Part shown: positions 40,915-49,562 of the stretch, piece by piece
Numbering within the stretch: position 1 is the first letter of the stretch
Layout: every line of letters begins with the position of its first letter
Assembly: GCA_028819005.1 (NCBI GenBank)
Contig: JAPPMP010000009.1
Coordinates: 7,347 to 71,346, forward strand
Direction of reading: 5' to 3'
Source of the DNA: Acidimicrobiaceae bacterium
GTDB taxonomy: Bacteria > Actinomycetota > Acidimicrobiia > Acidimicrobiales > Aldehydirespiratoraceae
DNA: 64,000 nucleotides
Translations under genes and position numbers: made by a program
The notes under the pieces: model-generated
Told to the model about the DNA's origin: nothing
Databases searched by the model: none
Seen by the model: the letters and a program-made list of their open reading frames with translations, nothing else

Positions 40915-42134
40915 CAGTCGCTCTCCGCCGGTTCGCGCGCCGACACTTCGCGGCTGCGCTTGAGCAACTCGACCAGCTTCGGAGCGGGGACCAGGGATAT
41001 CGGACCTTCTTCCCAGCCGACTCCCACTCCGGCAGCAGCGCGGGATGCCTCGGACAACAACCGGGCGGCCGATTCGCGATCGACCTCGACGGCTTCGGGC
41101 GTCGAACCGTCACGGGCGATGAGTTCCAGGCGGGGCGCGTGCTCGGGAACGAGCAGACAACGCGACCGAAGGTCAAGATCGTTCTCGTACCCGTAGGCGA
41201 TCGCTGCGACTCCAAGCGCAGCCACCGCGGTGCGCGCCGCGACCTCAGCGTCTCGACTCAGACCGGCGAACCGCAGGCGCCTCAAGGCAGCCAACGAGAT
41301 TACCGTCGTCTGACGCGCCCCCGAGATGGTCACGCCACCCGACTGCGCGTCGATCCCGGGAGCGATGTTCCCGTGGTTGATCTCTGAGGGGCGGCCGTCC
41401 GATCCGGCGGTCTTCGGCTTCCCCTTGTTGTCACGCGCAGCCTCGGACTCTTCGAGGGTCCAAACCTGCTCAGGGTCGGCATGCTCGTACGCGACCGCCG
41501 CGGCCTTCTCGATCTGCAGAGGATCGATCCGGCTGCCGACCTTGCGCCCGACTTGGGCGTCGAGGCCGACGATCTCCGAGACGTACGCTCGCTGGAACTT
41601 CGAGCCGAGGCCACCCTTGGGACCGGTCGAATCCCACTGGCCGAACAGCAGCGCCGTCGGGGCGTAGCGGAACATCGCCGTCGCGTCCTGGGGCCGAGCC
41701 TCGGTGATGGCCCGCCCCACGTCACTCAACCGGAACAAGGTCCCTTCGAGGAGGCTGTCACGAAAGATGGCGTCCGCGAACCGGTGGGGCGCATCGAGCA
41801 CGGTGATCCTCCCGAGGTCATCAACATCGGCCTCGTCGGTGAAGTCCACGAAGGGCACTGGGAAATGGAGTTCGCCTTCCTCCCAACCCTCTTTCAGTGC
41901 CATTTCCGCGCGGTTCGCCTGGGACGCGACTGAGTCGAGTAGCACGGTTGTCACAACCTTGTCGCCTACCTGCCTCTCCTCAACGGCGTACTTGTGGTCC
42001 GCGTTGACCGCGTAGGTCGGCGGAAAGACCTTGCCACCGGGACCGTCCACAGGTTGCAGTCGCATGATGGAGCGAAGCGCTACCGCCCCGCCTCTGACGG
42101 CATCGTGCAGTAAATCAATCGTTAGTTCAGCCAC
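40914..42134 (-). CDS. csb1: Csb1 (GSU0053 family, Cas7)
   Basis: VAELTIDLLHDAVRGGAVALRSIMRLQPVDGPGGKVFPPTY; GTG start at 42134 preceded by AAAGGAG; the ORF-track start at 42323 is probably too far upstream. Confidence 0.9.
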   Translation of the reverse strand: MAELTIDLLHDAVRGGAVALRSIMRLQPVDGPGGKVFPPTYAVNADHKYAVEERQVGDKVVTTVLLDSVASQANRAEMALKEGWEEGELHFPVPFVDFTDEADVDDLGRITVLDAPHRFADAIFRDSLLEGTLFRLSDVGRAITEARPQDATAMFRYAPTALLFGQWDSTGPKGGLGSKFQRAYVSEIVGLDAQVGRKVGSRIDPLQIEKAAAVAYEHADPEQVWTLEESEAARDNKGKPKTAGSDGRPSEINHGNIAPGIDAQSGGVTISGARQTTVISLAALRRLRFAGLSRDAEVAARTAVAALGVAAIAYGYENDLDLRSRCLLVPEHAPRLELIARDGSTPEAVEVDRESAARLLSEASRAAAGVGVGWEEGPISLVPAPKLVELLKRSREVSAREPAESD

Positions 42135-42600
42135 TTGGGCTCCTTTCGTTCGGGTCCTAGCATCCTGCCAGAACCAACTCGGTTGAGTATCGCGCGAGGG
42201 TGTGACAGCACTCCCTTTGCGACATCGGAGTCGAACAGTTCCCCATGGCAACGTCTCCTCCACTAGGGGTCTCGCCAAGAACTTCGTGGCCACGCACGTC
42301 GAACACCTCCTGTCGCCCTTCAACCGTCGTCGCTCGACGCTGGTCGAAACCCGATTGGGTTCTTCCGAGACTGGTTTGTCGGAATATCAGAAGCTCTGGG
42401 GGCAGACATCGGGGTGCTAGTGTTTGCGCTTGATGGCATGGCGGTTTGCTCACTCTCGCTACCTGATTCACACATGTCACGAACAAGATCGATCCCGTGG
42501 TCGATTCCATGCCTGCGCCAGTGAATCGACCAGCGCGTCGTTCTTTGTCGGAAGCGCTTGCGACGTTGGGAGCCGAGACCTTGGAATATGATCATGTTAT

Positions 42601-42637
42601 ATTCATTAGTAGTTTGCGTAGCGGTGAAAACTCAGGG
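42601..42637 (-). promoter_or_regulatory. CRISPR-leader-like element upstream of the cas operon
   Basis: ATTCATTAGTAGTTTGCGTAGCGGTGAAAACTCAGGG aligns with leader 33228-33260 ATTCGTAGTAATTTACCTGCGGTTTAGGCAGGG (about 24 identities). Confidence 0.55.
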
Positions 42638-42866
42638 TATCATGGTTCTTGGAGATATCCACCATGAGACCGTACCGACGAGTCACCGAACCTCAACCCA
42701 CGGACCCAGAATTTCCAAGTTTCGCCGTAGTTCGCGGATCTTGCTTCATTGCAGATAGTCGTCAGTTGTTTGAGACGCGGTGTATCCACCAACTCCAGGG
42801 AGACTCGTTCTCCCTCTGCTTTACGGCCTCACCGAACGTGCGGATGCACTCGATATCCACGACACC

Positions 42867-42918
42867 AAAACGACAGAGACCACCCCCGACAGGCGGTCTC
42901 GAGCCCACCGCCGAAGAG
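42867..42918 (-). repeat. Hairpin element, copy downstream of the NYN gene
   Basis: AAAACGACAGAGACCACCCCCGACAGGCGGTCTCGAGCCCACCGCCGAAGAG matches 43651-43698; folds as AGACCGCC...GGTGGTCT on the minus strand. Confidence 0.75.
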
Positions 42919-42992
42919 ACACGGACCGTGGCTGAAACACACCAGCGGCTCGTCACCGCGTCAACCCGATTTTGTGATCGCCACTCCCCACC

Positions 42993-43622
42993 TCACCACC
43001 CGGCTGGTTTGGAGATGGTCCCGAACTCGTCAGTCAACGAGTCACGAAACTGGCTTCGCTTCAGATGGCTGCGCCAGAGCCGTCGTTCGTAGGTGGCAGA
43101 ACCCTTGAGTTGTTCCGGGCTGGCATTGTTGGAATCAGGATTGACAAGCACCACGCGCAACCCCAAGCCGTCACGCACGTAGCACATGGCCCCGGCGAAA
43201 TCTGCGTCGTTAGACATCACGACCGCCTGCTCGTGCTCGGCATTGAACCCTTCGACTAGGAGGCGGGTTGCCAGGTTCACATCCGATCCCTTCTCCTCGG
43301 AGTTCCTCACCAAGACATGAGACGGCAAGCCTGGCAACGGTTTCGCAAGCGGACGCCGCTTGACACCGGACCTGAAGTATCCGTAGTGGATCCTCACATC
43401 CGGCAACGTAGAGAGAGCCCTGAGGTAGATGAGTTGCCGCTGGGCCTGCCCGAGATTCCCAGCTCGGCTCTCGAGGCGCGCCGTGAAGTAGTTGACGCTA
43501 CGGATCGTGTCGTCGGGAAACAGAGTGACAGCCAGTTTGTGCAGATCCAGCCACCGGAACGGGGTGTCCTTGAGCGCGCGGTAGTAGAGGTTGAAGCCGT
43601 CGATGTAGAGATTCGTGATCAA
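42993..43622 (-). CDS. NYN-domain (PIN-like) RNase family protein
   Basis: LYIDGFNLYYRALKDTPFRWLDLHKLA; SDVNLATRLLVEGFNAEHEQAVVMSNDADFAGAMCYVRDGLGLRVVLVNP; TTG start at 43622 with GGAGG 5 nt upstream. Confidence 0.8.
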   Translation of the reverse strand: MITNLYIDGFNLYYRALKDTPFRWLDLHKLAVTLFPDDTIRSVNYFTARLESRAGNLGQAQRQLIYLRALSTLPDVRIHYGYFRSGVKRRPLAKPLPGLPSHVLVRNSEEKGSDVNLATRLLVEGFNAEHEQAVVMSNDADFAGAMCYVRDGLGLRVVLVNPDSNNASPEQLKGSATYERRLWRSHLKRSQFRDSLTDEFGTISKPAGW

Positions 43623-43650
43623 AACCGCCGCCTCCGCCAAGATGTCCGCC

Positions 43651-43698
43651 GAAAGACAGAGACCGCCCCGAAGGACGGCCTCGACCCTACCGTCGAAT
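43651..43698 (-). repeat. Hairpin element, copy upstream of the NYN gene
   Basis: GAAAGACAGAGACCGCCCCGAAGGACGGCCTCGACCCTACCGTCGAATC; minus-strand GGCCGUCC-UUCG-GGGCGGUC stem with tetraloop. Confidence 0.75.
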
Positions 43699-43851
43699 CG
43701 ATAGGGGTGGTGAATGAAACCTACCCCCGACACGCCGCCGCGTCAACTGCAGCGCGTTCTGGAGATCAACTGTCGCGCGTTCTGCAAACGAAGCGCAGCG
43801 CGCTTTGGAATATCGCAGCGCTTCTACCCGAGCCCGGCAACCCCCTGAACC

Positions 43852-45081
43852 TCAGAACTCCGCGGCGATTGCGTCGCTGAAAGAAGCGCCCTCCTCGATG
43901 AGCATCCTGTAGCGCATCACATGGCGGGGACGGTTGAAGCCCAACACACCGACAAGGCGATCGGCGCGGCCGTAGACCGCGGCGAAGCGCCTCTCAGCGA
44001 GGCTCCCCGTCACAACACGCATCTCATCGTCGGGACCGATGCGGCCGGCCATCTGGATCTTGCGGTCGTACTGATCGGACCAGAACCAGGGAACCGGCAC
44101 AAAAGACTCTGCCTCGGAGTCTTCAACCAGCAAACGCCTCGCCGCGTGCGCGCCCTGCGCCACAGCGTTGTCCCAATGCTCGACGCGCATGACTTCGCCG
44201 AACCGCTCATTGGGCCAGCGGGCGACATCCCCGGCAGCAGTGACCCCGGGCGCGGCCAGACAGGTGGCGTCGCACACCACACCGTTGTCTATCGTCAACC
44301 CTGAGCCCTCGAGCCACTCAGCGTTGGGGATCACGCCGATCCCGACCACAACGACGTCAGCCTCGATCACCGAACCGTCGCTCAGGCGAACCCGCTCAAC
44401 ACGTCCGTCGCCTTCGATTGCCTCAACACCGACACCGGTGCGGAGGTCAACCCCATGTTCGCGGTGCACCTCAGCGCAGACCCCTCCCATCTCGTCGCCG
44501 AGCACCCGGCTCAAAGGCTGAGGCAGCGACTCGACCATAGCCACCTCAAGGCCCAGCCCCCTCGCCGTGGCAGCCACCTCAGCTCCGATGAATCCGGCGC
44601 CGACGACGACCACCCGAGCAGGCCCCGCCAAGAAGGCCGCGCGGATCGCCAGCGAATCGTCGAGGCTGCGCAACACGAAAACCCCATCGAGTCCTTCGGT
44701 GCCGCCCAACGTCCGACAGCGGGCGCCCGTGGCGATCAGCAGTCCGTCGACGATGAGTTCGTCTGTGCTCTGGTCTTCCAGGTCGACCAGCCCGAGCCGC
44801 CGGGACGGCAGGTCGAAGCTCGTGGCCCGCACACCCAGGCGGAGATCAAGATCAAGATCGTCGAGCTTGTCGGGCTGTGTCAACGCCAGCCGATCCGTGC
44901 CCCAGTCGCCGGCGAGGAACTGCTTGGACAGGGGCGGGCGATCATAAGGAGCGTGCAGCTCGTCGCCGATCAGCGTGATCGGGCCTTCGAAGCCTTGGCG
45001 CCGAAGCGACTCAGCCGCGCGGATGCCTGCCAGAGAAGCTCCGACGATCGTTATGGAGCGCCGCGTCACGGAGGCTCCCAT
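43852..45081 (-). CDS. FAD-dependent ferredoxin reductase
   Basis: SITIVGASLAGIRAAESLRRQGFEGPITLIGDELHAPYDRPPLSKQ; VVVVGAGFIGAEVAA. Confidence 0.9.
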   Translation of the reverse strand: MGASVTRRSITIVGASLAGIRAAESLRRQGFEGPITLIGDELHAPYDRPPLSKQFLAGDWGTDRLALTQPDKLDDLDLDLRLGVRATSFDLPSRRLGLVDLEDQSTDELIVDGLLIATGARCRTLGGTEGLDGVFVLRSLDDSLAIRAAFLAGPARVVVVGAGFIGAEVAATARGLGLEVAMVESLPQPLSRVLGDEMGGVCAEVHREHGVDLRTGVGVEAIEGDGRVERVRLSDGSVIEADVVVVGIGVIPNAEWLEGSGLTIDNGVVCDATCLAAPGVTAAGDVARWPNERFGEVMRVEHWDNAVAQGAHAARRLLVEDSEAESFVPVPWFWSDQYDRKIQMAGRIGPDDEMRVVTGSLAERRFAAVYGRADRLVGVLGFNRPRHVMRYRMLIEEGASFSDAIAAEF

Positions 45082-45119
45082 TCATCGAGCCGTTCAACCC
45101 TGCCCTTCGACCCCGGAGA

Positions 45120-45311
45120 TCAACCCTGTACCGAGATGGCCTGCTTGGGGCAGCGCTGAACGCACTCGTCGACGCGGGCACGATCCTCCTCACCGGGCTC
45201 TTCGTCGAGCACGTACAGGAAATCGTCGTCACGCACTTCAAAGATGTCCGGGGCAATCTGCATGCAGATGGCGTTGCTCTCACAGAGGTCGAAGTCAACC
45301 ACAATCTTCAT
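45120..45311 (-). CDS. Small (3Fe-4S type) ferredoxin
   Basis: 63 aa; VDFDLCESNAICMQIAPDIFEVRDD...CVQRCPKQAISVQG. Confidence 0.88.
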   Translation of the reverse strand: MKIVVDFDLCESNAICMQIAPDIFEVRDDDFLYVLDEEPGEEDRARVDECVQRCPKQAISVQG

Positions 45312-45418
45312 GGCGTCACCTTTCCTATCAGGTCCAATTGGGTAGCTGTCCGTTCAGGTCGCTGTCCATCATGCCCCACCGAAGCCGCCGGCGTGAACAT
45401 CAGCGTCAACTCGCTCCG

Positions 45419-46969
45419 TCAAGCAGGGCCGCTGCGATCGACCACGATGCCGTAGCGCTCGCGGGCCGCGGCATCAGCAACGGGATCGACGTGGGTGGGA
45501 ATATGGGAAGCTAGGATCTCTTGGGCGTATGCATGGGCGACTCGCAGAGCGTCCTTGCCGCCGGCGTCGAGCCAGTCATCGGGCGTGTCCCGATCCCCGA
45601 TGAGCGGATAGATGTACTCCTTCTGCATCAGTTCGAGGGTCTGCGGCGAGCCGAGGAAATGACCAGGCCCGTTCACGACCTCTTCGATCAGATCCGCCGC
45701 CAGTGTCTCCTCGTTGACCTCGATGCCGCGAACCGTGCGGTTTATCGAGCCCAACATGTCGTTGTCGATCACCAGCGCCTCCAGCGAGCAGCTCAGCAGA
45801 CTCCCGAGCATCCCCGCGCTCTCATAGACGAGGTTGGCGCCGGCCTGGCCCGCGAGTGTGACATTGATCCCCTTCTCATAACCGGCCTGATTGTCCGGGA
45901 CTTTCGAATCGGTCATTCCCGCAGCCACACCCGACGGGAGTCCAATCCAGTTCACGAGTTGCGCGCCGGCCGCGTTGAGCACTCCCTCCTCGCCGCTTCC
46001 CCCGCTCATCGCCCCCGTGCGAAGGTCTGAAACGAAGGGCCACATCCCCATCACGCAGGGATGACCAGGGCGCATCAAGTTGACAGCGGTCAGCGCAGCA
46101 AGGCACTCCGCGAGCGCCTGGGCCAGCGAACCCGCCAACGCTGCCGGCGAAGTCGCCCCGGCCTGGCCCGCCGACAACAGGTTGACGGGCATTCCCATCT
46201 CCACCTGCGCGACCATGCAGTTGGTGGACTCCTCGGCGAAGCGCAGCGGCGGCACCACGAAAGTGTTGTTGGCGACCACAAAAGGCCGCTTGCGGAACGA
46301 CCCTTCGCCGCCCGCCATCAGGTCGTACATCTCGACGGTCTCATAGACATGCTCCCGCTCGAACCACGATGTGCCGACAGGCTTGCCGGTGCCGACCGTG
46401 GCCGCATAGGCGGTGTTCAGGTCCAGTTCCCGTGAGTCTTCTCGATCCCGTGCCACAACGGTGCGAACGAAGAAATGGATGTTGTCGAGCCGGTCGACCA
46501 GGCGAGCACAGTCGTAGACGTCCTGTGCAGTGCTGTGCCGGAACGTGTTGGTCTGGTAGTCGTACATCAGCACCGCCGCGCCGGCGGTGCCGAAATGCAC
46601 CCGGTCTCCTCCGACCTCGATCGACTTGTCATCGTCGAAGCCGTGCCAAGTCCACTCTTTGGCAGCCTTGGCTATGGCGCTCTCAACCAGTCCTCTGGGG
46701 TACAGAAGTCGCCCGGAGTCGTCGAGGCCGCCGCCCGCGTCCACCACCACTTGCACGAACTCGGGAACGGGAGAACCCATTCCCACGCGTTCCAAAAGGC
46801 CGAGGGCGGTGTCGTAGACCTGCTGCATCTCGGCTTCGGTCAGCGGTTTGTATTTTCCGCCGGGAAGTCCCGGCCGAACCGGGCGCTCGTCTGCCTGCAA
46901 CGGAGCAGCACGTTCGGCGATGCGCCCGGCACGTCCGCCCGACCTTCTGCGACGGGGATCTTGGCTCAC
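45419..46969 (-). CDS. MttB-family (trimethylamine/glycine betaine methyltransferase-like) protein, non-pyrrolysine
   Basis: EWTWHGFDDDKSIEVGGDRVHFGTAGAAVLMYDYQTNTFRHSTAQDVYDCARLVDRLDNIHFFVRTVVARD; uninterrupted ORF; start taken as GTG at 46969. Confidence 0.82.
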   Translation of the reverse strand: MSQDPRRRRSGGRAGRIAERAAPLQADERPVRPGLPGGKYKPLTEAEMQQVYDTALGLLERVGMGSPVPEFVQVVVDAGGGLDDSGRLLYPRGLVESAIAKAAKEWTWHGFDDDKSIEVGGDRVHFGTAGAAVLMYDYQTNTFRHSTAQDVYDCARLVDRLDNIHFFVRTVVARDREDSRELDLNTAYAATVGTGKPVGTSWFEREHVYETVEMYDLMAGGEGSFRKRPFVVANNTFVVPPLRFAEESTNCMVAQVEMGMPVNLLSAGQAGATSPAALAGSLAQALAECLAALTAVNLMRPGHPCVMGMWPFVSDLRTGAMSGGSGEEGVLNAAGAQLVNWIGLPSGVAAGMTDSKVPDNQAGYEKGINVTLAGQAGANLVYESAGMLGSLLSCSLEALVIDNDMLGSINRTVRGIEVNEETLAADLIEEVVNGPGHFLGSPQTLELMQKEYIYPLIGDRDTPDDWLDAGGKDALRVAHAYAQEILASHIPTHVDPVADAAARERYGIVVDRSGPA

Positions 46970-47072
46970 GGTGCGGTCACAGTTCCTCCCGTGCGACTGC
47001 GAAACAATGTGGCTGAAAAGAATGTGGCTGAAAAAACAGTGTGGCTGAGAAACAGTAACGCATAGTGAACGG

Positions 47073-49496
47073 CTAGGCGCGCAGCACCGAGTTGGTCGGG
47101 TCATAAGCAGGGCCCGAGAGCACAGTCGCTGTTCTCATCTCGCCGAGGAGTTCCAACTCGAAAGTCGAACCAGGCGCTTCGTAAGCCGGGTCGACATAGA
47201 CGAAGGCCAGGCTCTTGCCGACGGTGTGACCCCAGGCGCCGCTCGTGGCGATCCCCATGACCTGCCCGTCTCGGCCGTATGCACCCTCGTTGCCTCTCAC
47301 GTCGTTGTCGGTTGCGTCCACTTCGCAATACACGAGCACCATGGAGAGCGGTTCGGTCTGGTCTCGCCGAGCAGCGGTGGCGTCCTTGCCGATGAAATCA
47401 CCGGCGAAGTCGACGAAGCGCTCGAGACGGGCCTCGATCGGGGTTATCTCGGTTGTGAGCTCGCTCCCCCATGCCTTGTAACCCTTCTCGACGCGCATGA
47501 CGTTCATCGCATATGCGCCGAAGTGGGCCATTCCGTGGGGTTCTCCCGCGGCGACGAGCGCGTCGTAGAGTTCGGCCATCTCGTCGATCGGACAATGCAA
47601 TTCCCAGCCGAGTTCACCCACGTACGACACCCGCAGTGCTTTGCAGGAGACGCCCGCCACTTCGATCTCCCGGGCTGTCAACCAGCGAAATGACTCGTTG
47701 CTGAGGTCGGCGCCGGTGAGCGGGGCCAGCACTTCTCTGGCGCGGGGCCCGGTAACGGCCAACAAGCCGAGAGAATCGGTGACGTCGGTGACGGTCACGT
47801 CTTCGCCTGATTCGATATGGTCGTTGAGCCAGTCAAGGTCGTGGGCGGTGCCCATGACTGCTGAGTTGAGATAGAAGCGGTCGGCGGCCAGACGGGTGAT
47901 GGTCATCTCGCACTCGATGCCGCCGAGCGGCGTCAGCATGTGGACCAGGCGGATGCCGCCGTCTCGAACTGGGATCTTGTTGGCGGACACCCGATCAAGC
48001 AGCGCGGCCGCATCCGCGCCGGCTACTTCGAACTTGGCGAACGCCGTGAGGTCGGCGATCCCGACCCGTTGCCGAGTGCCTTGAACTTCCTCAGCGACGA
48101 AGTCGAACGCATTGGAGCGTCGGAAAGAGTGCTGTTCGGGTTCCCCGAAGTACTGCGGGCGCTCCCAGCCGTAAACCTCCTGCCATTGCGCTCCCAGGGC
48201 GTCGAGCCGGCCATAGATCGGGTTGACCTTCTGGCCTCGCGCCACCGGTCGTTGCTCTCCGGGCAGACGGACTTGGTACATCTCGTGGTATTCGTCGATC
48301 GCCTTTTCGATGGCGAACACCGATTTGGGGCCGGTGTGGTCTCCGAACCGGCGCGGGTCCATTCCCCGGACATTGATCTCGGTCTGACCATGGACGATCC
48401 ACTGAGCCAGATATTTGCCCGCTCCGGGGCCCTGGGTGATTCCGATCGAGGCTCCGTTGCAATGCCAATAGTTGCGAAATCCCGGCGCCGGCCCCATGAG
48501 ATAGCCGGAGTCGGGGGTATGGGTGATCGGGCCCGACACGATCTTCTTGATTCCCGCTTCGGACCACGAGGGGATGCGCAGCATGGCCAGTTCGAGGCAT
48601 TCAGCGATGTTGTCGACGTCCGGCGGCGTCAGATAGAAGTCGAGCCCCCAGTCGATCCCGTCGACGCCGTAGATCTGGGCGTTGGACATCTCGTAGGGCC
48701 CGATCAGCAGCCCGTCGATCTCGCGGCGGTAGTAGCAGCTAGAGCGGGGATCGCGCGTCACCGGCGGCTCGAAGTCGAGGTTCGTCATCGATTCGAGCGG
48801 TTCTGTGATGACGTATTGGTGGATGACCGAGACGATCGGCACGTCGAGGCCGATCATCGCACCCAACTGAGGGGCGTAGTGGCCCGCCGCGTTGACCACG
48901 TGCTCGCAGGTGATGGCGCCTTTCTCGGTGACAACCTGCCAGCGTCCGTCTGCCAGCAGCGACATGTCGACGACCCGGTTGTGGCGCTGGATCTCACAGC
49001 CGAGTTGACGGGCGCCTTTGGCCATCGCGTTGGTGCAACCCGTGGGATCGGTCCAGCCGTCGTGAGGGGTGTAGAAACCCGTCTTCACGTCGGAGACGTC
49101 TTCGAGCAGCGGGTTGAGTCGTTGGACCTCGGCAGGCCCGACGATGTGGGACTCGACGCCGATCTGGTTGAGCATGGCGTGCACGTAGCGGTGCCAGTCG
49201 ACCTCCTCATCGGTGCGCGCCAGTCGTATGGCCCCGCACCCGTGCCAGCCCGCTGAAAGGCCGGTCTCCTCCTCGATGTCGGGATAGAGGGCGATGGCGT
49301 CCTGATGCACTTTCGCCATGTTCAGGTCACCGATAAAGTTGGGGACCAGCCCGGCCGCGTGCCAGGTGGATCCCGAGGTCAGTTCACCTTTCTCGACGAG
49401 GATTGTGTCGGTCCAGCCCTCATGGGCGAGGTGATATAGCAATCCCACGCCCATGGCCCCGCCCCCGACGATGACACAGCGCACCTCTTTGTTCAT
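47073..49496 (-). CDS. Dimethylglycine/sarcosine dehydrogenase-like FAD oxidoreductase with C-terminal GcvT domain
   Basis: VIVGGGAMGVGLLYHLAHEGWTDTILVEKGELTSGSTWHAAGL; C-terminal aminomethyltransferase region. Confidence 0.88.
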   Translation of the reverse strand: MNKEVRCVIVGGGAMGVGLLYHLAHEGWTDTILVEKGELTSGSTWHAAGLVPNFIGDLNMAKVHQDAIALYPDIEEETGLSAGWHGCGAIRLARTDEEVDWHRYVHAMLNQIGVESHIVGPAEVQRLNPLLEDVSDVKTGFYTPHDGWTDPTGCTNAMAKGARQLGCEIQRHNRVVDMSLLADGRWQVVTEKGAITCEHVVNAAGHYAPQLGAMIGLDVPIVSVIHQYVITEPLESMTNLDFEPPVTRDPRSSCYYRREIDGLLIGPYEMSNAQIYGVDGIDWGLDFYLTPPDVDNIAECLELAMLRIPSWSEAGIKKIVSGPITHTPDSGYLMGPAPGFRNYWHCNGASIGITQGPGAGKYLAQWIVHGQTEINVRGMDPRRFGDHTGPKSVFAIEKAIDEYHEMYQVRLPGEQRPVARGQKVNPIYGRLDALGAQWQEVYGWERPQYFGEPEQHSFRRSNAFDFVAEEVQGTRQRVGIADLTAFAKFEVAGADAAALLDRVSANKIPVRDGGIRLVHMLTPLGGIECEMTITRLAADRFYLNSAVMGTAHDLDWLNDHIESGEDVTVTDVTDSLGLLAVTGPRAREVLAPLTGADLSNESFRWLTAREIEVAGVSCKALRVSYVGELGWELHCPIDEMAELYDALVAAGEPHGMAHFGAYAMNVMRVEKGYKAWGSELTTEITPIEARLERFVDFAGDFIGKDATAARRDQTEPLSMVLVYCEVDATDNDVRGNEGAYGRDGQVMGIATSGAWGHTVGKSLAFVYVDPAYEAPGSTFELELLGEMRTATVLSGPAYDPTNSVLRA

Positions 49497-49562
49497 GCCA
49501 TGTCTCCCTGGTCCACTGAGCCTCTCTGGTTCACTGACGTCTCCTTGGTCTGCCGGTTGGAC

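Noticed and set aside
42135-42595. Small minus-strand ORFs upstream of csb1 (42157-42510, 42320-42595)
   Set aside because: No recognisable domain and overlapping frames; csb1 has its own GTG with strong SD at 42134. Treated as non-coding.
42867-43698. Integron gene cassette (attC-like sites) around the NYN gene
   Set aside because: The flanking elements are related hairpins but lack the GTTRRRY/RYYYAAC core sites, and no integrase is visible.
43711-43720. GAATGAAAC motif resembling a CRISPR repeat end upstream of the NYN gene
   Set aside because: Single occurrence, no periodic copies nearby; not enough to call a second array.
45419-46969. Pyrrolysine-containing MttB
   Set aside because: The ORF has no in-frame TAG, so this is a non-pyrrolysine MttB-family member.
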